From positions 1,550,001 through 1,614,000 of the forward strand of contig NZ_CP113975.1 of NCBI RefSeq assembly GCF_026870155.1: a stretch of DNA of 64,000 bases, read 5' to 3'. This DNA comes from Flavobacterium marginilacus. Lineage in GTDB: Bacteria; Bacteroidota; Bacteroidia; Flavobacteriales; Flavobacteriaceae. Positions 25,667 through 34,761 of this stretch are shown here, in pieces. The position numbers and the translations under genes are program-made. The notes under the pieces were generated by a model. That model searched no databases and was not told where the DNA came from. It saw only the letters and a list, made by a program, of their open reading frames with translations. How positions within the stretch are numbered: the stretch's first letter is position 1; each line of letters starts with the position of its first letter.

Positions 25667-27247
25667 ATGAATACGATACCTCAAGAATTCCAAATTACGT
25701 CTCTGCTTAATCAAGACACTTATTTGGTAAATGGTGAATTAAAAAAATGGACTGGAAAAACAACACCTGTATATTCAACTATATCTTCAACGGAGAAATA
25801 TGAACCAACATTATTAGGTTCTATTCCGTTTATGGGCGAAGCAGAAGCGCTGGAGGTTGCAGAATCTGCCAGAGCGGCTTTTGATAACGGACAAGGATTA
25901 TGGCCAACAATGAAAGTGGTTGACCGTATCAAATGCATGGAAAAGTTTGTTGTTAAAATGAAAGAAACCCGTGCAGAAGTAGTTAAACTTTTGATGTGGG
26001 AAATTGGAAAAACACTTGGCGATTCTGAAAAAGAATTTGACAGAACTGTAGAATACATTCAGGATACTATCGAAAGTTATAAAGAACTGAACAGCCGTTC
26101 TGCTTATTTTTCGAAAGTTCAAGGTATAAACGCAATGGTGCGCAGAGGACCAATTGGAGTTGTATTGTGTCTTGGACCTTACAACTATCCGCTGAATGAG
26201 ACATTTACACTGCTTATACCTGCTTTGATTATGGGGAATCCTGTAATATTCAAGCCGGCAAAACATGGTGTATTATTGATTTCACCTTTATTGGAAGCTT
26301 TCAAAAGCAGTTTTCCAAAAGGCGTAATCAGCATTGTTTATGGAAGAGGAAGGGAAATTGCTTCGCCGATAATGAAATCTGGAAAAGTAGATATTCTGGC
26401 TTTAATCGGAAACAGTAAATCAGCTATTGCTTTACAGGATCAGCACCCTAATAAAAACAGACTGCGTCTGGTATTAGGTCTGGAGGCTAAAAATCCAGCT
26501 ATTATACTTCCGGATGCCGATTTAGATTTGGCTATTCAGGAATGTATTGCAGGAACTTTATCTTTTAACGGACAAAGATGTACTGCGCTAAAAATTATTT
26601 ATGTTCACGAAAATGTAGCCGCTGAATTCAACAAGCGTTTTGCCGAAAAAGTAGATGCATTAAAGTTTGGAAATCCTTGGGAAAAAGGAGTTGCTTTAAC
26701 ACCGCTTCCAGAGACCGAAAAACCGGCATATATTCAGGAATTAATTGATGATGCTGTCAGCAAAGGGGCAAAAGTAATTAATGCAAAAGGAGGAGAACAT
26801 TCAGATAATTTTATATTCCCTGCTATTTTGTTCCCAATTAATAAAGAGATGCGTGTTTATCATGAAGAGCAGTTTGGTCCGGTAGTACCAATTTTGACTT
26901 TCAAAGATATTCAGGAGCCATTAAATGATATGGCCGAGTCCAATTACGGACAGCAGGTAAGTTTGTTTGGTAAAAACATCAAAACTATTGCACCGCTTAT
27001 TGATACTTTGGTGAATTTGGTTTGTCGTGTTAACCTCAACAGTTCTTGTCAGCGAGGACCAGACGTTTTTCCTTTCACAGGAAGAAAAGATTCTGCTTTC
27101 GGGACATTGAGTATTCATGATGCTTTGCGTTCGTTCTCAATTAGAACTTTCGTCGCTTCAAAAGACAATGCATATAATAATGAAATTCTGCAGGAATTAT
27201 TAAACAGTAAAGAATCGAATTTCATCAATACCGATTATATTTTGTAA
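25667..27247 (+). CDS. gapN: NADP-dependent glyceraldehyde-3-phosphate dehydrogenase (GapN type)
   Basis: 526 residues of the aldehyde dehydrogenase superfamily. The coenzyme-binding segment [20 protein letters not shown], the general-base loop [18 protein letters not shown] and the nucleophile Cys305 in [10 protein letters not shown] are all present. The combination GPYNYPLNE plus [19 protein letters not shown] near the C-terminus matches the non-phosphorylating GapN subfamily, which oxidises glyceraldehyde 3-phosphate to 3-phosphoglycerate while making NADPH. Cytoplasmic. It is bounded by terminators on both sides, so monocistronic. Another ALDH specificity is possible but less likely. Confidence 0.88.
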   Translation: MNTIPQEFQITSLLNQDTYLVNGELKKWTGKTTPVYSTISSTEKYEPTLLGSIPFMGEAEALEVAESARAAFDNGQGLWPTMKVVDRIKCMEKFVVKMKETRAEVVKLLMWEIGKTLGDSEKEFDRTVEYIQDTIESYKELNSRSAYFSKVQGINAMVRRGPIGVVLCLGPYNYPLNETFTLLIPALIMGNPVIFKPAKHGVLLISPLLEAFKSSFPKGVISIVYGRGREIASPIMKSGKVDILALIGNSKSAIALQDQHPNKNRLRLVLGLEAKNPAIILPDADLDLAIQECIAGTLSFNGQRCTALKIIYVHENVAAEFNKRFAEKVDALKFGNPWEKGVALTPLPETEKPAYIQELIDDAVSKGAKVINAKGGEHSDNFIFPAILFPINKEMRVYHEEQFGPVVPILTFKDIQEPLNDMAESNYGQQVSLFGKNIKTIAPLIDTLVNLVCRVNLNSSCQRGPDVFPFTGRKDSAFGTLSIHDALRSFSIRTFVASKDNAYNNEILQELLNSKESNFINTDYIL

Positions 27248-27267
27248 TCGTTTTTTAAAATAGTTTA

Positions 27268-27306
27268 AAACCGTCTCGTTGCATGCTGTAATGAGACGGT
27301 TTTTTG
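27268..27306 (+). terminator. Terminator after gapN
   Basis: Stem AAACCGTCTCGTT / AATGAGACGGTTTTTT with a short loop and T-run, 20 bp after the stop. Confidence 0.88.
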
Positions 27307-27615
27307 TTGCACATAGATTCTGCACTTAAAACATTTTTTCAAAATATTTCTAAAGCCATATTAAAGAATAGCAGTTTTTAGTTTTAATAAAGCAGGAGTA
27401 AACTGATAAAAATAAAATATAGATTTATTAGAAAATCAACACAGAATCTTTGCATGAAATTGGTTTGCGAAAACACTTAGATACAAGAGATGGAAGTATT
27501 TGAATCTCTTTTGAAAAATAACTGTTTGATTATTAAGAGGATTACTTTCGAAAGTATGATAATTATTGCTTAAATTAGTAGTAAGTTTTAAAATTTATCA
27601 AACATCAAAAAGAGA

Positions 27616-27801
27616 ATAAAAATAGCAGCCAAAACAATACACGAACAACTGCATCGTGAACCTTATTATGTTCATCCTCATCTGGCTTTTATTCCAAATA
27701 TTGTGATTAACCTTATTACCTTCATTATTGCTTTAGTTTTAGCAGGATCAATTCTCTATCTGCTGATTCGATTTCTTACAAAAGCGTTCTACCATTTATG
27801 A
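27616..27801 (+). pseudogene. Startless small membrane-protein frame
   Basis: An open frame encodes KIAAKTIHEQLHREPYYVHP, then a hydrophobic helix (FIPNIVINLITFIIALVLAG...) and a short basic tail, ending at TGA 27799-27801. It looks protein-like but has no ATG, GTG or TTG ahead of the soluble part before an in-frame stop near 27590. Either it starts at a rare codon (ATA/ATC) or at an internal GTG, or it is a decayed gene. The rest of the 27307-28132 region is AT-rich with only a promoter-like box at its end. Confidence 0.3.
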
Positions 27802-28099
27802 TTCTCTGATGCTTTCCGCATGACTTCTGGCATTTGCAGCAGTACTTTTGTATGTCATTATTTCACTTTCGCTTTCATGTGATAAATTAAGTATTTCTTT
27901 AAAAATATAAAATATTTAAAATTTATTTTGTGTTAATTATCTTGATATTGTGTGTGTTGCTTAGTGTGAAAACTTATTGAATACTCAATAAATTGCTTTT
28001 TTATTTTGAATTCATTAATTTTGCATTGTTATTTTTGTTTTTATTTGAAAATTCACTGATTTCATGATAATTATCAGGTTTCTTGCTACAACGTTTTCA

Positions 28100-28107
28100 T
28101 AAATTTG
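28100..28107 (+). promoter_or_regulatory. Candidate -7 box (TAAATTTG) for the cytochrome c gene
   Basis: Exact TAnnTTTG match 25 nt before the ATG at 28133, with TTTC at 28079-28082 in the -33 position, 17 bp upstream. Confidence 0.45.
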
Positions 28108-28132
28108 ATTCATAATTAAAAACAATCAGACC

Positions 28133-28534
28133 ATGAAAGCAGAATTCAAATTTCTAACGGTATTTGCTTTACTAATTGTGTCAGGAACAACAAGTATAGC
28201 GCAGGAAATAAACTGGTCAGCACCAGAATATAGCAGCTCCTTAACGAACCCATTTGTAGGAAATCAAAAAGCAACAAATGATGGTAAAGTAATTTTCGAC
28301 GAAATGTGTGTTTTGTGTCACGGAAATAATGGACAGGGAAATGGTGAAGCAGGCCATGCCTTAAAGCCTCATCCTGCTAACTTAGCAGCGTTAAATGTAA
28401 AAAACCAGCCAGATGGAGCTATTTTTTGGAAAATAACGAACGGAAGAGCACCGATGGCTACTTATTTTGAACTTTTAAATGATGATCAGCGCTGGAAGCT
28501 GGTCAATTATATACGAGAATTAGAAAAAAAATAA
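28133..28534 (+). CDS. Monohaem c-type cytochrome
   Basis: 133 residues with a signal peptide (FLTVFALLIVSGTTSIAQ). The haem site is CVLCH (Cys59, Cys62, His63) in a class I cytochrome fold; GRAPMATYF near residue 107 offers the Met sixth ligand, and WKLVNYIRELEKK is the usual C-terminal helix. It is a periplasmic electron carrier. It is monocistronic, with a promoter-like box before and a terminator after. The related genes nearby are the octahaem cytochrome 8 kb away, with no direct linkage. Confidence 0.92.
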   Translation: MKAEFKFLTVFALLIVSGTTSIAQEINWSAPEYSSSLTNPFVGNQKATNDGKVIFDEMCVLCHGNNGQGNGEAGHALKPHPANLAALNVKNQPDGAIFWKITNGRAPMATYFELLNDDQRWKLVNYIRELEKK

Positions 28535-28570
28535 TTTTGAATTAGTACCCCGAATAATTTTTTTTTCAAC

Positions 28571-28613
28571 AAACCGTTACCGCTTACATTTAAAGTGATA
28601 ACGGTTTTTTTTT
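28571..28613 (+). terminator. Terminator after the cytochrome c gene
   Basis: Stem AACCGTTACCGCTT / AAGTGATAACGGTT (one mismatch) followed by nine T. A near-identical hairpin recurs at 30579-30620. Confidence 0.88.
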
Positions 28614-28696
28614 GTTACTAAGATACGAAGTGTTTTAGCCGCTTATAATTTTTTAAGAGACTTAAAACCTAAGAGATGTACTATGACTGTATAAAT

Positions 28697-29104
28697 CTAT
28701 ATGGTCTGATAATTTCTGTTATTGAAATTTTCAATGCATCCTAGATGAACTATATCACTTTCAAATATTTCATTGTTTGATACTATTTTTATATTGAATT
28801 TTTTATTAGTTGAGTATTTATTAAATAAATATCGAACATCTATTTCCAATGATATTGTCATTTTTGGATTTATTGCGTATTTCTTTGCTCTTTTTAAAAT
28901 GTCTTTTTGGGTTTTAAACAATATAAAATTATGTTTTATTGAAAAACATATGGAATCAATAATAACTTTTTCATCTGTTTTGTTTTCAATATCAATTTGC
29001 AGTAATAAAGGCGCTCCTTGATTATTAAATACACTAGTGAAAGACTCCCATTTTGCGAATGTATTTATTTTTATTTTAGTCATTTTTTTAATTGTTATGT
29101 ACAT
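28697..29104 (-). CDS. Hypothetical protein, about 135 aa
   Basis: Not recognised. From ATG 29104 (MYITIKKMTKIKINTF); a second in-frame ATG lies seven codons later and a GTG at 29140 would extend it by 12. The predicted pattern is beta-rich (LLLQIDIENKTDEKVIIDSICFSI, MTISLEIDVRYLF), like a small immunoglobulin-type fold. No signal or membrane segment. Isolated gene in a repeat-rich region. Confidence 0.5.
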   Translation of the reverse strand: MYITIKKMTKIKINTFAKWESFTSVFNNQGAPLLLQIDIENKTDEKVIIDSICFSIKHNFILFKTQKDILKRAKKYAINPKMTISLEIDVRYLFNKYSTNKKFNIKIVSNNEIFESDIVHLGCIENFNNRNYQTI

Positions 29105-29387
29105 TTTGCTAGTAAATATAAATAAACGTTTAGTTGACACTTAATATTGATGTCATGAAAAAGTTTTTTCTTGTTATTAGAAGGGCAGTGATTCATTTAC
29201 AATAAATTAATAATTAGAAATGTATTCTTTATAAAACAATTTTTTAATTCCATTAGCTCAGAATGCGGCATTTTTACGAATGAAATCTTATCATACAGTA
29301 TTTTTATGTAGATCTGTGCGGTATGATTTTTTGGAGCATAAAATTCATTTTTCATAAGAAGTTCAGTCCTGCTGTCCATTTTGTAAG

Positions 29388-29460
29388 AGCGATAGCGAAC
29401 TGACAAACTAATCTTGTAAGTCAAACTCCGGCTTACAAGGATTTTCACTTTTATCGGAGT
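29388..29460. repeat. REP-like intergenic repeat, degenerate copy 3
   Basis: Shares the layout AATCTTGTAAG...CTTACAAGGATTTTCACT with copies at 2541-2614 and 6570-6638, but the outer words have diverged. The 29105-29755 region otherwise shows no convincing gene. Confidence 0.55.
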
Positions 29461-29755
29461 TCAATGAGAAATTTCAGCTGCCTAAACAAAATTTGTCCTT
29501 TACGTTTACGAGGGGGACTTTAGCTCTTAATATAATTTAGTTAAGGCTTTTGTTATTTTTTATAATGGTAACTTATTTTGATAACAAAAAAGCGGAATCT
29601 TAAAAATAAAGTCCTAAATCTGATATTTTTTTATAAAAATAAATAATTGATAAATAGCTGTTTAATGGTTTGTTTGGAATATTTAACATTTTCTCAAAGC
29701 AACCTTATTTCTTATTTAGCCTCTTCATAATATAAAAACAATATAAATATTTAGT

Positions 29756-30169
29756 ATGAAAAATTTTAGGTTAAAATCAGTTTTAGTAGTTTTATTTGGG
29801 TTAATTTTTTTTGTTTCTTGTAATAACGATGATGATAAGTCACCAGTTACAGAAACTGTAAAAAGTGCTTTAGCTACAGAAGTAAAAGGTCCTGCAACTG
29901 GAAAAGTGAATACAGAATTAAGTTTTGATGTAACTTTTGTACCCGAAACTGCCTGTGGAGAATTCAGTAAGTTTACAGAAGCAGCTATTGGCTCGGTTAA
30001 AGGTTTACAGGTTGAAGTAAAGTATCCATCACAAGTTTGTACCATGCAGGTTCCTGCTCCAAAAACAGCAGTTTACAAATTCAAATCTGTAGCAAAAGGG
30101 ACTTTTGAAATTAAGTTCAAAAAATCAGAAACAGAATTCATAATACAAAAAGTTGTTATCTCTGAATAG
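29756..30169 (+). CDS. Small lipoprotein, 137 aa
   Basis: Signal peptide with lipobox FFVSC (Cys22) followed by an Asn/Asp-rich tether (NNDDDKS), typical of surface-bound Bacteroidota lipoproteins. The mature part looks beta-sandwich-like (GKVNTELSFDVTFVPETACGEF, KTAVYKFKSVAKGTFEIKF) and has two Cys (about 65 and 94) that could form a disulfide. No known family or enzyme motif. Monocistronic by position, in a repeat-rich stretch. Confidence 0.8.
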   Translation: MKNFRLKSVLVVLFGLIFFVSCNNDDDKSPVTETVKSALATEVKGPATGKVNTELSFDVTFVPETACGEFSKFTEAAIGSVKGLQVEVKYPSQVCTMQVPAPKTAVYKFKSVAKGTFEIKFKKSETEFIIQKVVISE

Positions 30170-30244
30170 TCTTTTAATTTTAAAAAAAAAGGCATTTAGT
30201 TTGTTTTTTTTCAATAAAAATACCAGTCTCAGATTGGTGTTTTA

Positions 30245-30451
30245 TTGGTTTCAAATAGAGTTTAAAACTATGCACTTTCAGCGCATCTCGCTTTAGTTTC
30301 TAAAAAAGTTTTTGCCACAGATTCACAGATTTTAAAATCATTTTTTATCTGTGAATCTGTGGCAAAATTTCATCAATTTTCGTAATCCAATCTTGCAGAC
30401 TTTCAGTCTGCCTAACCAAATCTACAGACTTTCAGTCCATAGTGGTTTAGT
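30245..30451. repeat. 205-bp dispersed intergenic repeat, copy B
   Basis: Partner of 14711-14915, same orientation, with the same perfect 21-bp inverted repeat at 30310-30330 and 30347-30367. In this copy the right part reads GCAGACTTTCAGTCTGC, itself a short palindrome that is slightly decayed in copy A. Confidence 0.9.
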
Positions 30452-30578
30452 TTTAGAAAAAAGAAAATTCACAACGTCTGGGTCATAATTTTTGTCAGCA
30501 AAACTCCGATAATTTAGAATTACTTCGTCAGTTCGCTATCGCTGTGCAGATCTGAGACAGGGTTAATTTTTTTTCAGC

Positions 30579-30620
30579 AAACCGTTACCGCTTATATTTA
30601 AGTGATAACGGTTTTTTTTT
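30579..30620 (+). terminator. Terminator-like hairpin, near-copy of the one at 28571
   Basis: Stem AACCGTTACCGCTT / AAGTGATAACGGTT with a T-run on the plus strand. It is 400 bp past the lipoprotein gene and faces the convergent alcohol dehydrogenase gene. Sequence and flanking T/CAGC words copy the terminator at 28571-28613. Confidence 0.75.
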
Positions 30621-30680
30621 GAGCCGCTGAGGAACTAGCGGTAAAGTTACTGAAGTCTTAAAAGTTAGAATGACAGCAGC

Positions 30681-31736
30681 TTATTTAAGTGATGCCATAT
30701 CTATCACAAAACGATAACGTACATCGCTTTTTAGCATTCTTTCATAAGCCTCGTTGATGTCCTGTATTTTGATTAATTCAATTTCGGAAACAATGTTGTG
30801 TTCACCGCAAAAATCGAGCATCTCTTGAGTTTCGGCAATACCGCCAATTAAAGATCCTGCTACCGATTTCCGTCCCATTATCATCGGAACTGTGTTTAGA
30901 AACGGTTCTATTCCTCCAAGATAGCCTACAATTACGAGTGTTCCATTTGTGTTCAAAGTTCCCACATAAGGATTGATATCATGGATATAAGGAACGGTAT
31001 CGATGATCAAATCAAATTTTCCGTTTACAGCTCCCATTTGATCCGCTTCAGTAGAAATAATTACTGAATCGGCACCCAGTTCCAAAGCATCTTTTTCTTT
31101 TCCCGGAGTTCTCGAAAACAGCGTTACTTCGGCGCCAAGACCTTTGGCCAGCTTTATTGCCATGTGACCGAGTCCGCCCAATCCTACAACGGCTACTTTA
31201 CTTCCTTTCCCTGCTTTCCAGTGACGGAGCGGTGACCAGGTTGTAATTCCTGCACATAATAAAGGTGCTGTGGCGGCCAAATCAAGATTTGCTGGCACTT
31301 TCAGGACAAAATGTTCCTCTACCACAATTTTCTCCGAATAACCGCCAAGGGTCATTCCTCCCAAATGTTTGTCTTTACCATTATAAGTTCCTGTAAATCC
31401 ATTCGAACAATATTGCTCCAAATCCTGTCTGCAGCTGTCACAAGTCTGGCACGAATCTACCATACAGCCCACAGCTGCAAAATCACCCACTTTTAGTTTC
31501 GTTACTTCGCTTCCTACTTTGGTCACTTTCCCTACAATTTCGTGACCAACAACAGTTGGGTAAGTTGTAAATTCCCAGTCGTTTCTGGCGGTGTGCAGAT
31601 CAGAGTGGCAGACACCACAATATAGAATATCAATTTCAATATCCTTTGCCGTAACGGTTCTGCGCTGGATATCCATTTGTGCCAGAGCCGCATCAGCAGA
31701 TGCGGTTCCGTAAGCTTTTACATTTGTAGTTTCCAT
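30681..31736 (-). CDS. Zinc-dependent NAD(P) alcohol dehydrogenase (YahK/cinnamyl type)
   Basis: 351 residues. Catalytic zinc ligands are Cys40 in YCGVCHSDLH and the GHE motif (His65, Glu66); the structural zinc site is Cys96, Cys99, Cys102 and Cys110. A Rossmann fold is marked by VAVVGLGGLGHMAIKLAKGLG (about 180-200), followed by FSRTPGKE, which suggests NADP(H). The family reduces aldehydes to alcohols. The gene stands alone on the minus strand. Confidence 0.92.
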   Translation of the reverse strand: METTNVKAYGTASADAALAQMDIQRRTVTAKDIEIDILYCGVCHSDLHTARNDWEFTTYPTVVGHEIVGKVTKVGSEVTKLKVGDFAAVGCMVDSCQTCDSCRQDLEQYCSNGFTGTYNGKDKHLGGMTLGGYSEKIVVEEHFVLKVPANLDLAATAPLLCAGITTWSPLRHWKAGKGSKVAVVGLGGLGHMAIKLAKGLGAEVTLFSRTPGKEKDALELGADSVIISTEADQMGAVNGKFDLIIDTVPYIHDINPYVGTLNTNGTLVIVGYLGGIEPFLNTVPMIMGRKSVAGSLIGGIAETQEMLDFCGEHNIVSEIELIKIQDINEAYERMLKSDVRYRFVIDMASLK

Positions 31737-32116
31737 ATTTTTTTAATTATAAGTGCGTTATTCCATTATACAAAGTTAATTGTTTGAGTAAGGTTCGATT
31801 TATGGAAAACAATCCAATACTTAAGAAATTCAAATATTTTATCAATTATTTTTGTACTGTATGCTGATTGATTTTTTTGCGGTTACATCACTATCCGAAT
31901 TAAAACTAGTCAATGGAAGAATTGCTGTTTCAATTAATCTGCATAATGAATTGTTTTCTGTCCCTGTAAAGCAGAGCAAGAATAATTGTCTTTTGAATTT
32001 CTAAAAACATCAAAATAAATGCAGCTATACCACATCCAAATCATTTTCTAAACCTGAATAATTGCGCACTGAACAAGTAACAATCTTCGGGAAATTAATA
32101 AGCCGTTAGTTCTGCG

Positions 32117-32231
32117 TGCTCGTTAGCGCAGTTTTGCAAACTTAGCCCGCTCTAATTGGCAATTAAAATATTTTTATATGCTTTGTTTGCTGTACTTTGT
32201 GGGCTCAGAATGCAATTCTGTGCTATCGTTG
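32117..32231. repeat. Second dispersed intergenic repeat family, copy A
   Basis: About 115 bp aligning along its length with 34510-34623: CTCGTTAGcGCAGTTTTGCAA, AATTGgCAATTA, ATATTTTTATATGCTTTGT, AGAATGCAATTCTGTGC are shared. It is internally palindromic (AGAATGCAATTCT). It lies in the 31737-32301 gap, where I see no gene. Confidence 0.8.
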
Positions 32232-32301
32232 TCTATATCGCTATCGGGTCTTTTTTAATTAAATTTTTACACTTATTATCAGAAACTTTCTGAGATGGTA
32301 A

Positions 32302-32718
32302 TTATTTTAATTCACCATACTGATCCACATAGCGTTCTAGTTCTGAATTGGTTCTTTTTAGAAGCTTTTCTAAAAGGATAATTTTATCTTCATAAAGTTT
32401 TTTTAATGTTGTTTGATTTTCTGAGTTTATAAGAATATTGCCATTGTAATTCCCGTTCACATTATTAAAACTATTAAAATATTTTTGAGTATCAAAACTA
32501 ATTATTGCTTCTACAGTAAGCCCAAACACATTGGCAATTTCTTCGAGTTTACTGTATCCTAAATCTGTTTTGCCTTTTTCAATTTTGCTGTAACCTGCTT
32601 GAGTGATACCTAACTGTTCAGCCATATATTCCTGAGTGTAATTTTTCAGTTCTCTAATGTTTTTTATCTTTTTTTTAATAGATGAAGTACTCATATTATT
32701 TGGGGTGTTTTTATCCAT
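32302..32718 (-). CDS. XRE-family helix-turn-helix protein
   Basis: 138 residues from ATG 32718; an in-frame TTG at 32739 would add seven. The N-terminal half is a Cro/C1 HTH (IRELKNYTQEYMAEQLGITQAGYSKIEKGKTDLGYSKLEEIANVF, about residues 22-66). An Asn-rich linker (FNNVNGNYNGN) leads to a C-terminal coiled coil probably used for dimerisation. It is a DNA-binding regulator of unknown targets. It sits at the left edge of the small-gene region that leads to the retron-like locus. Confidence 0.85.
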   Translation of the reverse strand: MDKNTPNNMSTSSIKKKIKNIRELKNYTQEYMAEQLGITQAGYSKIEKGKTDLGYSKLEEIANVFGLTVEAIISFDTQKYFNSFNNVNGNYNGNILINSENQTTLKKLYEDKIILLEKLLKRTNSELERYVDQYGELK

Positions 32719-32807
32719 GTAGTTTGTATTTGGGTTCAATACAAATGCAGAGTCTTTTAAATGTTCAATTTTGAAATATTTTAAAAGTAGGGTTTAAAAA
32801 TATTTTT

Positions 32808-32897
32808 TTATTTTTTCTTTGTTGTAATAATAAAACCATAAACTACCGCTATGCCTATTAAAACAAAATCGTATTGGGAAATTCCTGTATATAACAT
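32808..32897 (-). CDS. Possible 29-aa single-helix membrane peptide
   Basis: ATG 32897 opens MLYTGISQYDFVLIGIAVVY followed by GFIITTKKK and a stop: one hydrophobic helix with a triple-Lys tail. It starts 16 nt after the stop of the small membrane-protein gene 32913-33317 and could be co-transcribed. No ribosome site is visible and the reading frame could be chance. Confidence 0.25.
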   Translation of the reverse strand: MLYTGISQYDFVLIGIAVVYGFIITTKKK

Positions 32898-32912
32898 AAG
32901 CTGTTTGAGGTA

Positions 32913-33317
32913 TTAAATTTCTTGGGAAACTAATTTTTTGAACTTTAAATCCAAATATAAATCAATGTGTTTACCAATTTTTGTTCTGTCTGTTGTCTTA
33001 ATTTTAATTATAGTTTCTTTGTTATAAATGTCTTTTACAAATACATAAAATTCAAATTTAGAAGTGTCATGAAAACGCAATGTAATAATGACGGAATAGC
33101 ACAAGATGGCTGGGATTATATAATACAGATCCATTAAATTTGAGAAAAGCATAAAATAATAGGCTAGTGCTGTAACAGAGATAAAAGCAAAATTCTCTTT
33201 ACTGTAGGATTTGTTTTTTTTTACTAGACTCAGTTCTTCAATTTCATCAAAAGTGTAATTCCAGCTTTTTGAACCATAGCGAAATTGGACATTGTTATAG
33301 GTAAGAATTGTAAACAT
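32913..33317 (-). CDS. Two-helix membrane protein of unknown function
   Basis: 134 residues. The N-terminal 40 residues (MFTILTYNNVQFRYGSKSWNYTFDEIEELSLV) are soluble, followed by two adjacent membrane helices (about 44-62 and 67-82) and a basic C-terminal part (KIKTTDRTKIGKHIDLYLDLKFKKL). Not recognised. Neighbours are an XRE regulator downstream and a Crp-type regulator upstream, both in the same orientation. Confidence 0.6.
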   Translation of the reverse strand: MFTILTYNNVQFRYGSKSWNYTFDEIEELSLVKKNKSYSKENFAFISVTALAYYFMLFSNLMDLYYIIPAILCYSVIITLRFHDTSKFEFYVFVKDIYNKETIIKIKTTDRTKIGKHIDLYLDLKFKKLVSQEI

Positions 33318-33666
33318 AGTATGTTAATAGTTGTTAAGATAGAATATCTTAGTTTGGAATAAAAAATGTAGAAGTTTGCTAGAAATAGATTTTACTCAAT
33401 TCAAAGTATGCTTAGTTTTTATACGTAATGGGAAAATTATTTTCAGTAAAACTATATTATATTAATTTGATTTTCTTACAATTTTAATCATAGAATATAA
33501 CTATTAGTTATAATATAGTTTTAATAAAAAAAATCTTAATTCAGGTATTTTATAAACCACTTTGAAAGACTATAGCAAATTAGTTAATGATTGATTTTCA
33601 TTAATTATAACACAAAGGAACAATGTAAAGCGGATTAAACTGATAACATTTGTTATCGATTTGTAA
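33318..33666. other. AT-rich intergenic region
   Basis: No gene seen. It contains an AT-only inverted repeat (AAAACTATATTATA near 33448 and TATAATATAGTTTT near 33511), too weak in composition to interpret. Confidence 0.4.
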
Positions 33667-34302
33667 TTATTCTTCTGCAGCGTATTTCTTTAAGCGGCTA
33701 AGATGAACGGAACTAATATTAAGATAAGAAGCAATATAATGTTGTGGGATGCGCTGCAATATTTTTGGAAATTTTGCATTCATTGCATTGTATCTTTCTA
33801 TGGGAGTCTGGGTATAAATTGCTTTTATTTTATCACTAACAATAAAAAAATAGTCTTCAGCAATTAGTCTGCCAAGTTTTTCACCATTTCTTACTTTTTT
33901 ATAAAAATCCTCCAGTTTTTCAAGAGTAATCTTCATTACAATTGTATCCTCCAGAGCTTGAATAGCAAAACTTGAAGGAATATCTTTTAGAAAGCTTTCA
34001 TAATCAGCTGCAAAAGTATTTTCAATCGAAAAATGAAATGTTTTCTCTTCTCCTTTGTAATTCACAAAATAAATTCGAAGCAATCCGCTAATAACAAAAT
34101 AGACATTCCTACATGTCGAACCCTGAAGAAGAAGAACATCTTTTTTATTGATATATTCAATACTGAAAAGAGAAGAGCAATAGAGCCACTCCAAATCATC
34201 AATTTCGATATATTTTAAAATTAGCCGGCGTATAGTGTCAATATTATTAGTCACATCAATTTTTCGTACGGTTTTAGTGCTAAAATATTGCTGAAATTTC
34301 AA
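33667..34302 (-). CDS. Crp/Fnr-family regulator, second
   Basis: Up to 211 residues from a TTG at 34302; a GTG at 34254 (MTNNIDTIRRLILKYIEIDD) gives a more usual family N-terminus. The beta-roll is visible around VLLLQGSTCRNVYFVISGLLRIYFVNYKGEEKTFHF. The C-terminal helix-turn-helix ends IASYLNISSVHLSRLKKYAAEE, as in the Bacteroidota Crp paralogues whose wing is very short. Effector and targets unknown. Solitary gene. Confidence 0.85.
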   Translation of the reverse strand: MKFQQYFSTKTVRKIDVTNNIDTIRRLILKYIEIDDLEWLYCSSLFSIEYINKKDVLLLQGSTCRNVYFVISGLLRIYFVNYKGEEKTFHFSIENTFAADYESFLKDIPSSFAIQALEDTIVMKITLEKLEDFYKKVRNGEKLGRLIAEDYFFIVSDKIKAIYTQTPIERYNAMNAKFPKILQRIPQHYIASYLNISSVHLSRLKKYAAEE

Positions 34303-34509
34303 AAAATATGTTGTATGATATACTTTAACATATTCGTTGCAAGAAAGGTTTTTTTCAGTCTATTTTTTTACATGTCTAATCATAATTTTATATGACTATC
34401 AGTGACTAGTACCATTTTACAGAATAAATTAGTTTTGAATGTTTTTCAAAAACTTTATCCTTTATGTTCTTTGCGTCTTTGCCTAATTTCAGGCAGAGGC
34501 GCAGAGGCA

Positions 34510-34623
34510 AGCACTCGTTAGAGCAGTTTTGCAAGATGTGCCCATTCGAATTGCCAATTAAATATTTTTATATGCTTTGTCTGCATCACTTTGTGTGCAT
34601 AGAATGCAATTCTGTGCGATCGG
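34510..34623. repeat. Second dispersed intergenic repeat family, copy B
   Basis: Partner of 32117-32231 with the shared words listed there. An open frame through this repeat (34464-34667) is not a gene. The rest of the 34303-34761 gap shows no coding signal. Confidence 0.8.
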
Positions 34624-34761
34624 GGTTTGATGGAATTTACAGAAATAATATTCTGTTTTTAAATTAATAGAACAAAGGAAGATATAATCAAAAATGTAAA
34701 ATAGGACAGACTTTTTTACTGTTATTAAGGTCGCTTTAAGCTTGCCTGCCTCGTTCTGGTA

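Noticed and set aside
29197..29448. 83-codon minus-strand frame
   Set aside because: It runs through a REP-like repeat and has no family-like composition; the frame is a by-product of the repeat and AT-rich DNA.
33448..33525. AT-only inverted repeat as an operator
   Set aside because: Arms consist almost entirely of A and T, and such pairs are expected by chance in this AT-rich gap.
34464..34667. 67-codon plus-strand frame
   Set aside because: It covers copy B of the second dispersed repeat, and the equivalent frame is broken in copy A.
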